Assembly: GCA_903813345.2 (NCBI GenBank)
Contig: CAIIXF020000009.1
Span: 38,309,759-38,373,758, forward strand
Length of the DNA: 64,000 nucleotides
Direction of reading: 5' to 3'
DNA from: Owenia fusiformis
Taxonomy: Eukaryota > Annelida > Polychaeta > Sabellida > Oweniidae
The notes under the pieces are model-generated. The model had not been told where the DNA came from, did not search any database, and saw only the letters and a program-made list of their open reading frames with translations. The stretch's first letter is position 1. Each line of letters starts with the position of its first letter. Of this stretch, positions 37,130 to 47,469 are shown one piece after another. Both the position numbers and the translations under genes were made by a program.

Positions 37130-37979
37130 CAGGCAATGCGCCTATTTTTGAAGGAAAAGGGACAAAATATTATTTAGTGAGACATGTTCCTCACACACTC
37201 AATCAAATATGATAAAAATTGGGTCAATACTGAATTGAAAAAAATTACTTGCATAGAAAACAGCATTTGAAGTTCAGAGATCAAAAGCAGTGAATTACCA
37301 CCTTTCACAAAGAGTATGTTTTAAATAACTCTTGGAATTAAAAGAATGTATGGTTGAAAATCCTATCAAAAATGAATGGATAATTAATGCAAACAACTTA
37401 AAATGTATAAATTGAAAGATCGAAAATATTTTTTCATGATCTAGTGTCAACTCTGATGTGATCTGTTTGAGCATGGGCTTTCAACTAGATGAAAGCCCAT
37501 GGTTTGAGCTGTTTCTTGGTGTCAAATGAAAGGTCAGGTACTTATTAATCCATTGGAAATACTATGAAGATCAAATGTAAGACTTCATTTATGCATTTTG
37601 ATCCTTTAAATGACAATGCAGTTCTGGGAAATAACGTACAATTCTTTTCTCTATTGGGTTTGTTTAAGGTCAGTGTGCATGTTCGGGATTTTGCTGCAAC
37701 CCTTTTTGGGCCAATATTATCAAAAGTGAACATACCCTGGAAATCATTAAAAAATGAGCCCCCTTGGCAAATCCTTGCTACGGGCCTGGCTCCACCTAAC
37801 TATCACACCATGAGGGATTTCCCTCCCGATTATTACATCCAGAGTTAACAATGGTTTATCCAAAAGTAGGCTGCACGTTGGCCTCTCCAATGTATTTTCA
37901 CATAGATAAGTTAAGAACAACGTTTATAGGTTAGCGTCCACGGTCTATTCTTATGCTTTACATGCTTTTCAATGATATA
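37130..37979. other. No gene; one perfect hairpin and one MITE end fragment
   Basis: 37472-37501 is a perfect 12-bp stem (CATGGGCTTTCA, 6-nt loop). 37757-37790 repeats the right end of the 34494-34672 MITE (CCCCCTTGGCAAATCCTTGC, then TACGGGCCTG), suggesting a truncated copy. The overlapping frames at 37545-37848 are chance. Confidence 0.55.
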
Positions 37980-38819
37980 CTGGGGCAAAGCGGCCCAAAA
38001 AAATTAATTTTAATTTGTTCTGTACGGGGTATTTTCGTAACTGTCAATCATCGCGCACTTTGATGTTCCACTTTATTAATGGTTTGTGGTTTACATTTTT
38101 CGAGTGTTTTATACTTTCCTAGGACTATCTTCTGTGATTTTTCAATGGTCAAAAATATTGTCGAGAGTGGGGCAAAACGGCCCATGGGTGGTGGGGCAAA
38201 ACGGCCCACCCTCTGTTACATGGGTTTTGAAACCAAAATTAATCAATTACAAGACTCGTCCACAAACATCTTATCTCAGACGTTCAAACCTTTGACAGAT
38301 AAAGTATTCTTAACCCCTACCATAATTCTAGTCATTCGATATGTGTCGGAAGGAAATTAGGCACAAGCCAGATGTTAAAATTGTTACATTTGAAAACCAA
38401 TTGTTCTTGCACAATACGATTTTTATATGTTATAACATGTGTGGGCCGTTTTGCCCCAAAGACATGTGAATTTTCAAATAGACGTCATTTTAATTTGCCT
38501 AATATTTGAAGCTCGAAATTTTTACAAATAAATAATAAATGTGCACACTCTATGTAAAATGTTAAATCAAAACGATATTCTATTGTTGCCGGATTTTTTA
38601 GAGATTTTCGTGAGAGGGGTTATTTCCAAAAAGAGGGTGAAAAGTAGAATTACCTCTTACGTAAAGCGAGACGCTGCTTGGTTAAAAATGGACGCTCGAG
38701 AAGGTGGCAGATATTTCAAAATTCGATTTTGTGACTTTTGAAGAACCATCTTTTTATAGTTCAAAAGATATTTCGATGGGCCACTTTGCCCCAGAGGGCC
38801 GTTTTGCCCCATGTTCCCC
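37980..38819. mobile_element. TA-flanked MITE with six GGGGCAAAACGGCCC words
   Basis: Left tip CTGGGGCAAAGCGGCCC after TA (37978-37979); right tip, inverted, GGGGAACATGGGGCAAAACGG before TA (38820-38821). The word TGGGGCAAA(A/G)CGGCCC occurs near 37981, 38171 and 38193 forward and near 38440, 38779 and 38797 inverted. The open frames inside (38079-38360, 38541-38741) have no recognised domain. Confidence 0.7.
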
Positions 38820-39573
38820 TATGTGATTTATATTTTGATATCACAGAATGATATCATTTTTATATCACTTTGATTATTCATGCTTTGTACATAAGACGAA
38901 TCCATGACCAATGTATTAGAGATTGAAGGGTTTTAAATCTGTGACATAACCACATGGAATGGCATTTTAAAAAGAGAAGACTGGAGATTCAGGAGGGCTC
39001 TGCCCGACCCTCCATGCGATTCCCTGTGGATGGACACAACATGAGTCCAATGGATTTTATAGCAACTCCACAGATATGTATTATAAAATATTATAAAATT
39101 TAATGCTTTAACTATGTCGGTGACTGATTTGAAATGTGATAGGTTGAAACTTCAGACTTCAAGTCTGTGCCAAATCCAAAATAGACAAAATGTGTCCATT
39201 CGACTCGTATGTTTCAGCTGCAGATTACCACTTTATCGTCTCGTACATTCTTTTAGCCATTTATGAGACAGTTTTACAAGCTTAAAAATACTTTTTATGT
39301 TCATGATGTTTCTTTTTATGCAAAGATGTAATTCTCCTGAGCGAATGGAGAGTTTTATTTGCATAATCTTTATTTACAACATGAAGAACGTTTAATTATT
39401 CTAGCGTACGACCCCTTTCTTGAAATAATGGACCAGTCCATAATTTCTAACGAGTAGCAGAAAAACTTTAGAAGTCTGCTAAAAGTTGTCCAGAACAATT
39501 TTTATAAAGTTTCAATAAATTCGTCAATAAAACCGAAACGGAATGTAAAAATTAAACAACAACGGGATACACA
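38820..39573 (+). promoter_or_regulatory. Upstream region and presumed 5' UTR of the transmembrane collagen gene
   Basis: AT-rich with no obvious TATA or GC box near the ATG. The last 200 bases are A-rich with a purine-rich lead-in (ACAACGGGATACACA), fitting a 5' UTR. Transcription start not located. Confidence 0.35.
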
Positions 39574-39819
39574 ATGAGTCAAGAAAGTGAAAAACGGACG
39601 ATGGCCGAGGAGAACTCACCATATCGGTGTGTTAGATTAGTTTTAGTAATCTTGACAATTTTGACACTTGCTGGATTTGCAACATGGAGTGTGATTTCAT
39701 ATACCCAGAAACTTGTACATTTACAAACGAGGTTAGAACGACTGGAATTAAATTACCAAGAAAGGGAAGTTAACTTAGAAAAATATATAAACACACAGAT
39801 TGACATAAAACTGAAAGAA
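39574..39819 (+). CDS. Transmembrane collagen (type XIII/XXIII/XXV-like), coding exon 1
   Basis: Seen: the ATG at 39574 has A at -3. The 82 codons encode a polar cytosolic head (residues 1-25, MSQESEKRTMAEENS...), one hydrophobic helix (about 26-46, VRLVLVILTILTLAGFATWS), then a heptad-like coiled coil (about 48-82, with LQTRLERLELNYQ). The exon ends in phase 0 at GAA, followed by a strong donor GTAAGT at 39820. Known: membrane-associated collagens with interrupted triple helices (COL13A1, COL23A1, COL25A1) are type II membrane proteins with this exact order, the coiled coil starting trimer assembly. Exon 2 (40836) supplies the furin site and the first collagen residues, which makes the assignment firm. 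The protein would act at the cell surface and as a shed ectodomain in matrix adhesion. XIII, XXIII and XXV cannot be separated from this part. Nothing was recognised upstream except a generic 5' UTR. Confidence 0.85.
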
Positions 39820-40835
39820 GTAAGTATTTCTTGTCAAATCATTGAACCAACACTACAAGCGATTATTGATTGTAATTCAATACTATATTTATGATTAGTA
39901 TAACTTCAAGCCCTTGTGACTCCCCCACTAATCATCCCAAGTTCCCAACAAGTATGTGAGAAGGTATTTAGAGAAGTAGAGGGATGGGGGTCACAGAGGC
40001 TTGTAGCGAGACTTATTTATGATTGATCATTGAAAGTATGCCGTTGATTGAATCATTGCATTGGCATATAGAACATGCTTGATTGAATATTATGGTTCAT
40101 TAAATCAGCGTCCACATTGATTGTAAAAATATACAACATATCTTCATTAAATCATTATTCAGCATTGATTCAGTTTACAGATTATTGATTGAATTTATGT
40201 GGAACTTTTTCTTGATTGAATCTGTGCATAATACATGATTGATTGAATTATTGATTGTACAATATACAGTTGATTGAATCCATATACAGTTATCTGGATG
40301 ATTGAAAACATTTAGAATACACATGATCTTTATATAAATGATTCAAACATGACCATTCTCTAAATGAGTTTCTCAACCAATCAGAATGCAGCATAGCCAT
40401 GCTCTAATTCTCCATATATGAATGACTGATCATCTTATATATATATTTGTATAAATTTGTATATTTGGTATTGCGCTGTATTGTGACGTCACATTTGGGA
40501 ATGGAGAAAATAACATCAATGGTTATATCATGGACCTCAATGAAAATTGGAGATAGATTACAATCTTGACTCTGCTTAGGACTAAATATGACTCCCTTCC
40601 TGAATATAGTCCACCTTTAAAAAACTCCCTTCCTGAATGTTAAGAGACATTTAATTAATTTCATTGATTTCATACTTTCTGTTCAATTTAAATGGAGAAA
40701 CTGGTGGTTCTGTATTATGCATCTTGGAAAGTTCCCAACTTGAGCAAGTATGGTTTTGCATGTATTTTTCTTTGAATTATAATTTCCAAGTTATTATGAA
40801 ATATATTCCAGTTCATGATCTTAATTTACTTTTAG
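39820..40835 (+). other. Intron 1 of the transmembrane collagen gene
   Basis: A 1,016-bp interval from donor GTAAGT to acceptor TTTACTTTTAG. It contains a small foldback element at about 39905-40010, a stretch at 40020-40330 enriched in the degenerate word TTGATTGAAT, and an AT run near 40437. No other exon was seen. Confidence 0.7.
39905..40010. mobile_element. Very short foldback MITE, copy B (in collagen intron 1)
   Basis: CTTCAAGCCCTTGTGACTCC pairs with the inverted right end CTACAAGCCTCTGTGACCCC. The family is shared with 19894-19980 through ACAAGCCTCTGTGACCCCC and the internal CCTTCTCACA word. Confidence 0.6.
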
Positions 40836-40899
40836 AAATTAGAGAGTCAAGAAGTAAAGAACAGAATTAAGAGACAAGCTGATTGTAACTGTCCACCAG
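40836..40899 (+). CDS. Transmembrane collagen, coding exon 2: end of coiled coil, furin site, start of triple helix
   Basis: Seen: after the acceptor at 40834-40835 the 64-nt exon reads, in phase 0 from exon 1, KLESQEVKNRIKRQADCNCP followed by P and the first base of a glycine codon. It ends at a strong donor GTGAGTG (40900). RIKR followed by Q fits the proprotein convertase rule R-X-K-R. CNCPPG is the hallmark junction to the first collagenous domain in COL13A1 (CNCPPGPPG) and its relatives. Known: furin cleavage here releases the ectodomain of this collagen class. Length, phase and residue order all match, so the join of the two exons is well supported. Downstream Gly-X-Y exons are expected at phase 1, but none could be recognised in the remaining 23 kb. 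Confidence 0.87.
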
Positions 40900-41034
40900 G
40901 TGAGTGCAGTTTAACCTGTATTCCCCCCCCCCATGACAGGGTATCACCCCCTTTGTTATCTCAAAGATGGGGTGCACTTTTATATACCCTGACTGAGCCC
41001 AATCTACCTTTTTAAATAGTCTGATTTTGGTTCT
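40900..41034 (+). other. Start of intron 2 of the transmembrane collagen gene
   Basis: Begins with donor GTGAGTG; contains a short C run near 40923-40932. The intron apparently extends through and beyond the large element that follows. Confidence 0.5.
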
Positions 41035-42079
41035 TTAACTCTTGACCACCCAGAGTAAGGTGATCAGGTGATGTTTCTCGTCACCTTAGAAATGACCTTG
41101 AAATCTAAAGGATGAGAAAATCCGTCCCAGAATTTTTCACTTAAATTGCTTTAATTTGAAAATTTTCATCCAATTCATGCCAAAAATGTTCTAAGATATG
41201 TAGAAATTATCTCTGCCAACTAATTTCACTAAATTGAGCATCGCAATTAGTGCAGGCTACCTATGAGCCAAATATCAACTTGACCCCCGCACCCAGTATA
41301 ACAAGTCGTCATGGGTATCAAATTGTTCGTCTTGCTGAGTACATTACAAGAACCAATTTTGACAGATTGAAATATGGGTCAGATTCGATAAATATGACAT
41401 AATGTTATGTAATCTATTATTATGACATAGCATTTTTTGTAAAGCATTTTTAAAGGAAATGATAAAAAGAAATCATGAGCTAAGCAAATATTAATTGTCT
41501 ATATACTTTAAAATAAATTTTGATAATTATCAAAAATAGTTTGGACTTAGAATTATGTAATTATTACATAATTTCCATTGTTTTATGAGTAAAATTACAA
41601 TTTGAATTGCTTTCGTTTTTAAGATAACAGAATTTTTGTTCTAAATGATATAAACCTCATGTGCTAAACTAATTCAAGCAATAATATCTTATTATGAGTA
41701 CAAACCTTCATAAAAAGACTTAATCTTATTGTAAACATTATATGTCATGCATATGTAGCAGCAAATAACATTGTGTATTAAGACACAATGATAATATCAT
41801 TAAACATTTATTCAGATACTAGTATACTTATCCAAATATTCATGCATATAAAAATCAGGTAACTGTTATGATAATTTTAAACATGATAAATATCAAGTTT
41901 TTACATATAAGGACTTACATCTTTCAATAGAATCATTATATAATATGAAGATGTGATTATTTCATACATCTTTATTCTAAACATCTGGATATGGTTTTTC
42001 CTCCACCATCATTGTGTTTTGGCAATTACCCACCTCACAGGAACAGATAGACATGCACAATAATCCTGAAAAAAGGCAT

Positions 42080-43020
42080 CTACAAGGCAGATGCTCTCAA
42101 AATCATCTTAGGAACCAGACTTCCATCAAAAAAGTAGCATTCGGTGCCTTCTGGTTTCCAAAGTTTGGGCTTTGCTATGTGAGCACTATGTCCAGATTTG
42201 ACATTGGGGATGTACTCCATATACTCTGCACTGTAAGAGCCAGTTGCTGTTATGGTCATGTACAGGGTGGTCAAAAAATGGAAACCCTGCATTTTCCTTA
42301 TATCTTTGTCATTTTAAAATATTACTCCCTCATATCACGCTGTAGTAAAACCTGCACAATTGTCAATGATCCGAATGCATTCTTCAGCAGATATGGCCTG
42401 AATGACACGAATGATCTCACTTTTGAGGTCTGCAATTGTCCTAAGGTCATTCTAATACACTCTATCTTTGCCGTATCCCCCAACAAGTAGGGACATTTTG
42501 GACTACATGTGCAGGTTTGCTGAAAGCACAATAGTGGCCACTGGGGTATGTTCTTTAAAGTGCTGTAACATTGTGACTATCAATCTGGTGGTCATGAAAT
42601 ATAGTAGGCTGGTAGAAAATTGAATTATGTACAAATGTGTAAAATATCAGTTCTTAAAATGACAAAGATATGAGGAAAATGGCGTAAGTTTTTTTTACCA
42701 CCCTGTAAATGGCCTTTTTGGGCCTTCTGATTGTCTCATATGCCTCACAAGTCTCCACATTAGGTCAGATTTGATTGTACTGTGGTAGAAACTGGAGGTT
42801 GTCATCATTTCTATATTTTCTTTTGATGAAATGGGATTCGGTGTTGGTGTCACTTTTGGTTTAACTCAACAACCTTTGGTTTTTATAGTTACATATATCT
42901 GTGTCTTCCAGAGAAGTCATGTTTGTTTTTCTGTTCGGCACCTTGTTATCATTATTGTTTTCTGATCATTTATACAAGACCATGGCCATAGAATGTGTTG
43001 ATCCCTTCCCATCAATAGTG
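42080..43020 (-). pseudogene. Broken protein-coding relic of unknown multi-copy family
   Basis: The minus strand between the inverted arms has coding-like composition in several stretches. The last, ending at a stop at 42080, includes SYSAEYMEYIPNVKSGH and PEGTECYFFDGSLVPK; a more upstream stretch includes DTIDGKGSTHSMAMVLY. The second string resembles a motif in poorly characterised multi-copy proteins of invertebrate genomes; this is a memory-based impression, not a search. A mariner derivative (42263-42705) sits inside it. The relic is broken in several places, and its family, whether a transposon gene or captured host DNA, is not known. Confidence 0.45.
42263..42705 (-). mobile_element. 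Mariner-family deletion derivative nested in the larger element
   Basis: TA lies on both sides (42261-42262, 42706-42707). The left end CAGGGTGGTCAAAAAATGGA and inverted right end CAGGGTGGTAAAAAAAACTT continue as inverted repeats for about 55 bp (TTTCC(T/C)TATATCTTTGTCA). On the minus strand the interior matches the C-terminal tail pattern of IS630/mariner transposases (GDTAKIECIRMTLGQLQTSK..., PYLLKNAFGS...); the catalytic core is missing. 443 bp. Confidence 0.82.
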
Positions 43021-43462
43021 TCTTCATTTTTGATCAAAGTTATTGATTGCAGCATCCACTATTAAAACCAATATTTCCAGGTTTCTCAATACCACTGAGA
43101 TTTTTTGTATTTTTACAAAAAAAGGTGGCCATTTTAAATTGAGGAGTCATATTGATAATTCCTTCTCCAGCAGAGGTCCTACACCCATAAGGCATAAGCC
43201 TATAAAATTTGAATCAAATATGTCAATCGGTATTTAAGTAATCCCTAATAAAAAATTCAACCTTGAAATTCTGAATTTAAACCGTTTCTATCAATCATTG
43301 AATACTGATTGTTTCAACTACTAAAGATCAAAGGAAAAACCATTGTACAATGATAAGCAATCATTGTCCAACCATTGCGTTCAACCAAGTGAAGTCAACT
43401 CTTTTTCAACGACTGCGCAACCGTTTCTTTACAATCATTGTAATCTACAACCATTGTAAACT

Positions 43463-43496
43463 GCAACCATTTTACATTGAAATGTAAATGGTTGCA
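43463..43496. repeat. Imperfect hairpin in a CAACCATTGT-rich stretch
   Basis: GCAACCATTTTACATT is followed by its near-perfect inverse AATGTAAATGGTTGC. The surrounding 43330-43560 repeats CAACCATTGT and CAATCATTG words on both strands. Confidence 0.6.
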
Positions 43497-44680
43497 ATAT
43501 GTTTTGTTCAATGATTACAGAGTTCAACCCCTGCAACCATCCTGAATTAGTATCGTTCCAAAAAATTTTCATTTTACCTGAATTAAAATTATATTTTAGT
43601 AATTATTTGAATTTACCTCTATTCAACAACAGTATATTAGGATATTTTTTCTGAAAACATACATGCATGTTTATTATGGTAAATTACTAAATTTAGTTTA
43701 CTATGATACGTTTCTTTCTCCAGTACGGATTTAGGAATGCGATACCAGACTAGTTTTCCACTCAATGGCATATGATAATGGTGTATCTTTAATGTAAATT
43801 AAGAAAAGAATCGAGCAAAATTCCAATTTGGATTGACCAAGTAAAATCTTTAGACTTAACAAAATCACATGATTCACCTAAACACACTTACGGACGGATG
43901 AGTGGCTTTTCTATATTCCTCAAACTCTGTTTGGTGGGATAACAAAGTATTAAATAAACTAGCTACAAATAACCTTTTGTTGAATGCATTCAGCAAGACC
44001 ATCCTATCTGGATGGCCATAAGTTCTGCATAGTGACTCTGATAAAACGGTTACTGTATGTCAAATAGATGCTGAAAATCTATAAGTCTGTATATATTACA
44101 TAATATTATATCCTCATATTAATTATGTTTACAAATTGTGAAAATAAAGTTGTGCTATTACATCCTTTTATACATTTTTTTTGTATTTGTTGAAGTTAAA
44201 CCAGTTTATTGCATTAAAGCATGTCTTGCAACGTCTAATTTCACATTTTTAACATTATTACATAATAATTACATAATTATGATTAATATTGATTATAAAT
44301 TTCTTTTAAATTTTGTCATCAATTTTTTCTGAAAGCATTACCACCATTATCTGTTGTTATACTTTGATAAGTACCTAACCATAGCTGTTTTAAACCTTGA
44401 AAATATAAAACATAGAAAACAATAAATTATGTAACATTATGCTAATTATCTGGAATCCGACCCATATTTGAAAATGTCAAAATTGGTTTCTGAAAACTTC
44501 ACATCATACCGAACAAAATGGTACCACATACGTCTTGTTATACCGGGTGCGGGGGTATGTCATAGAAAGAGGCCTCACTGGAATGTACCTAGCCTGTACT
44601 AAATGTACGTCAAATTCTGCCAAAAATGAAAAATTCCTTGGTTTCAAACCAATTTTAGAACCTGGGATTCAAGAGGTTAA

Positions 44681-46149
44681 AAGAGAGCTTCGTTTTCAAT
44701 ATATCTCCTGACAAGGTTCTTTCACTCGGGGGGGGGGGGGGCATTCCTTGATATGTAGAAACAAAAAAGAAAGAACATATATTGTTACTCTTTTCATATC
44801 ACATTTACTTATTCACATTTAGTTATTCGCATGTAGTTTAAGAACATTATTTTCAGTATTTCATTGTTTCAGTTTTACATTAAGTGTCTTATGTAAAAAC
44901 TGAAACATGATAAATAACAATTGAAATTCCAAGCAGAGAACATGCTGGGTTGAAACCTTGTAAGAATTTTGGTCTCAATCAAATTAGCACCCATTCCCAA
45001 GCTTTTGTTATCTGTCCCAAGTGAATGAGAACATAAGCAAAAAGTCCCAAACAATGTTTCCGATCTCGTGTTTTGCTACTCAGTTGGAGCCTTTCTGCTC
45101 GTAAATGGAACCAGGTAGCTACATGTCTCTTTCAAAACATTCATCCCTGTGTCTTACTGTGCGAAAGCTTTCATAAAACACAGCTCTATATTCTTATACG
45201 CTGTATAAATATTGAGAAAATGTCAGTCTATGCCAGGGATCATGAATGAGATTTAAAAATCACCAAAAAAATTCTCGCAAAGAAACTCAATATTGTGTTT
45301 GAAATCTAAATGGATTTAGTGCTAATCCTTTTGTATTTGTTATTTATTTTATGTAGTGCTTTTTCAATTAGTTCCTTATACCCTCTTGATATCACTGAGC
45401 CCTTTTAGCACCTGCTAAGCCTCGGACTTGTTGATGTTAGTCTTAACAGGAATATTTCACATTTTCACACCTATTACCTCCAAATCGCATTACAATTCAC
45501 TTAATAGATTTCATTTTCACTAGATGTCCATTTTCCTGTTTTTAGAAGGCAGTAATGCGGAATCAGTAATAGGAAACTGTTTTTACTCAAAACATTTAGA
45601 CCTCCGACTATGATTATCGATTTTTAATCAAACATTCCTCCTAAATTCGATCGCACAAGGGATGATATAATCATCTCAGTTATTTGGTTCTTTTAATAAT
45701 TATTAGTTTTTGGCCTGAAGGATTTGATGAAAAAGGTAGACCTGCATATATTTTTTGTGGATATTTAGTTCGATTGCATGCATCATCATATTCAATAAAT
45801 ATTTGAATGAATTCATGTGAAGAAAATATGACAACTTGCAAACACATTTTTATTTTCAATGGGTCCCTATTTAAACATATCAGATTTACATTCTGAAGGA
45901 GTTTATGCAATTTGATAGTCTTTTATTGAATCAAGAACATTTTGTAAGATTTTTTCATTTGAAGTCTACCAAAATTATTATTATAGACAAGCATAGAACA
46001 TTTTTAAGGAAATTGTATTACATAGGTCATATCTACATTTATATAAGGTCACATTATTTTTCAATATCACCAAATTAAATGTAGTTTCAATTAAAATAGA
46101 GCAGTCTGTTTCACAGCCACATAGAAACATTCTAATTGGATATCTGACC
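44681..46149. other. No gene recognised; G14 run
   Basis: A run of 14 G lies at 44728-44741. AAAAGAGAGCTTCGTTTTCA at 44679-44698 matches about 19 of 20 bases of the tail of the promoter-like MITE (inverted), perhaps a fragment. The minus-strand frames at 45680-45910 and 45981-46175 are chance. Confidence 0.45.
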
Positions 46150-47469
46150 TTTATAAATGAATGGGGTTGGCTCAAATTGTGGCATCTCTTGATGGTATGT
46201 GTTGTTTATAAATGAATGGGGTTGGCTCAAATTGAGGCATCTCTTGATGGTATGTGTTGTTTATAAATGAATGGGGTTGGCTCAAATTGTGGCATCTCTT
46301 GATGGTATGTGTTGTTTATAAATGAATGGGGTTGGCTCAAATTGAGGCATCTCTTGATGGTATGTGTTGTTTATAGATGAATGGGGTTGGCTCAAATTGA
46401 GGCATCTCTTGATGGGATGTGTTGTTTATAAATGAATGGGGTTGGCTCAAATTGAGGCATCTCTTGATGGTATGTGTTGTTTATAAATGAATGGTATTGG
46501 CTCAAATTGTGGCATCTCTTGATGGTATGAGTTGTTTATAAATGAATGTGGTTGGCTCAAATTGAGGCATCTCTTGATGGTATGTGTTGTTTATAAATGA
46601 ATGGGGTTGGCTCAAATTGAGGCATCTCTTGATGGTATGTGTTGTTTATAAATGAATGGGGTTGTCTCAAATTGAGGCATCTCTTGATGGTATGTGTTGT
46701 TTATAAATGAATGGGGTTGGCTCAAATTGAGGCATCTCTTGATGGTATGTGTTGTTTATAAATGAATGGGGTTGGCTCAAATTGAGGCATCTCTTGATGG
46801 TATGTGTTGTTTATAAATGAATGGGGTTGGCTCAAATTGTGGCATCTCTTGATGGTATGTGTTGTTTATAAATGAATGGGGTTGGCTCAAATTGAGGCAT
46901 CTCTTGATGGTATGTGTTGTTTATAGATGAATGGGGTTGGCTCAAATTGAGGCATCTCTTGATGGGATGTGTTGTTTATAAATGAATGGGGTTGGCTCAA
47001 ATTGAGGCATCTCTTGATGGTATGTGTTGTTTATAAATGAATGGTATTGGCTCAAATTGTGGCATCTCTTGATGGTATGAGTTGTTTATAAATGAATGTG
47101 GTTGGCTCAAATTGAGGCATCTCTTGATGGTATGTGTTGTTTATAAATGAATGGGGTTGGCTCAAATTGAGGCATCTCTTGATGGTATGTGTTGTTTATA
47201 AATGAATGGGGTTGTCTCAAATTGAGGCATCTCTTGATGGTATGTGTTGTTTATAAATGAATGGGGTTGGCTCAAATTGAGGCATCTCTTGATGGTATAT
47301 GTTGTTTATAAATGAATGGGGTTGGCTCAAATTGAGGCATCTTTTGATGGTATGTGTTGTTTATAAATGAATGGGGTTGGCTCAGATTGAGGCATCTCTT
47401 GATGGTATGTGTTATTTATAAATGAATGGGATTGGCTCAAATTGAGGCATCTTTTGATGGTATGTGTTA
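46150..47469. repeat. 55-bp tandem repeat, 24 copies, with a 10-unit (550-bp) higher-order duplication
   Basis: The unit begins TTTATAAATGAATGGGGTTG and continues CTCAAATTGAGGCATCTCTT, GATGGTATGTGTTG. The same series of private variants (TATAGATGA, GATGGGATGTG, ATGGTATTGG, TATGAGTTG, ATGTGGTTGG, GTTGTCTC) occurs twice in the same order, exactly 550 bp apart (for example TTATAGATGA at 46371 and 46921). Confidence 0.97.

Larger units (their letters stand above)
41039..44676. mobile_element. 3.6-kb TTAA-flanked element with long inverted arms
   Basis: TTAA is present at 41035-41038 and 44677-44680. The left tip CTCTTGACCACCCAG matches the inverted right tip CCTCTTGAATCCCAG. Further in, about 130 bp at 41283-41413 is repeated inverted at about 44426-44560 (CCCCCGCACCC(A/G)GTATAACA, ACCAATTTTGACA, AAATATGGGTC(A/G)GATTC, CATAATGTTA). 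A TTAA duplication points to piggyBac-type transposition, but no piggyBac catalytic core was recognised. Inside are a broken minus-strand coding relic and a nested mariner derivative. The element lies in intron 2 of the collagen gene. Confidence 0.68.

Noticed and set aside
42014-42490. 158-codon plus-strand frame
   Set aside because: It is the opposite strand of the coding relic and the mariner tail, both read on minus; a shadow frame.
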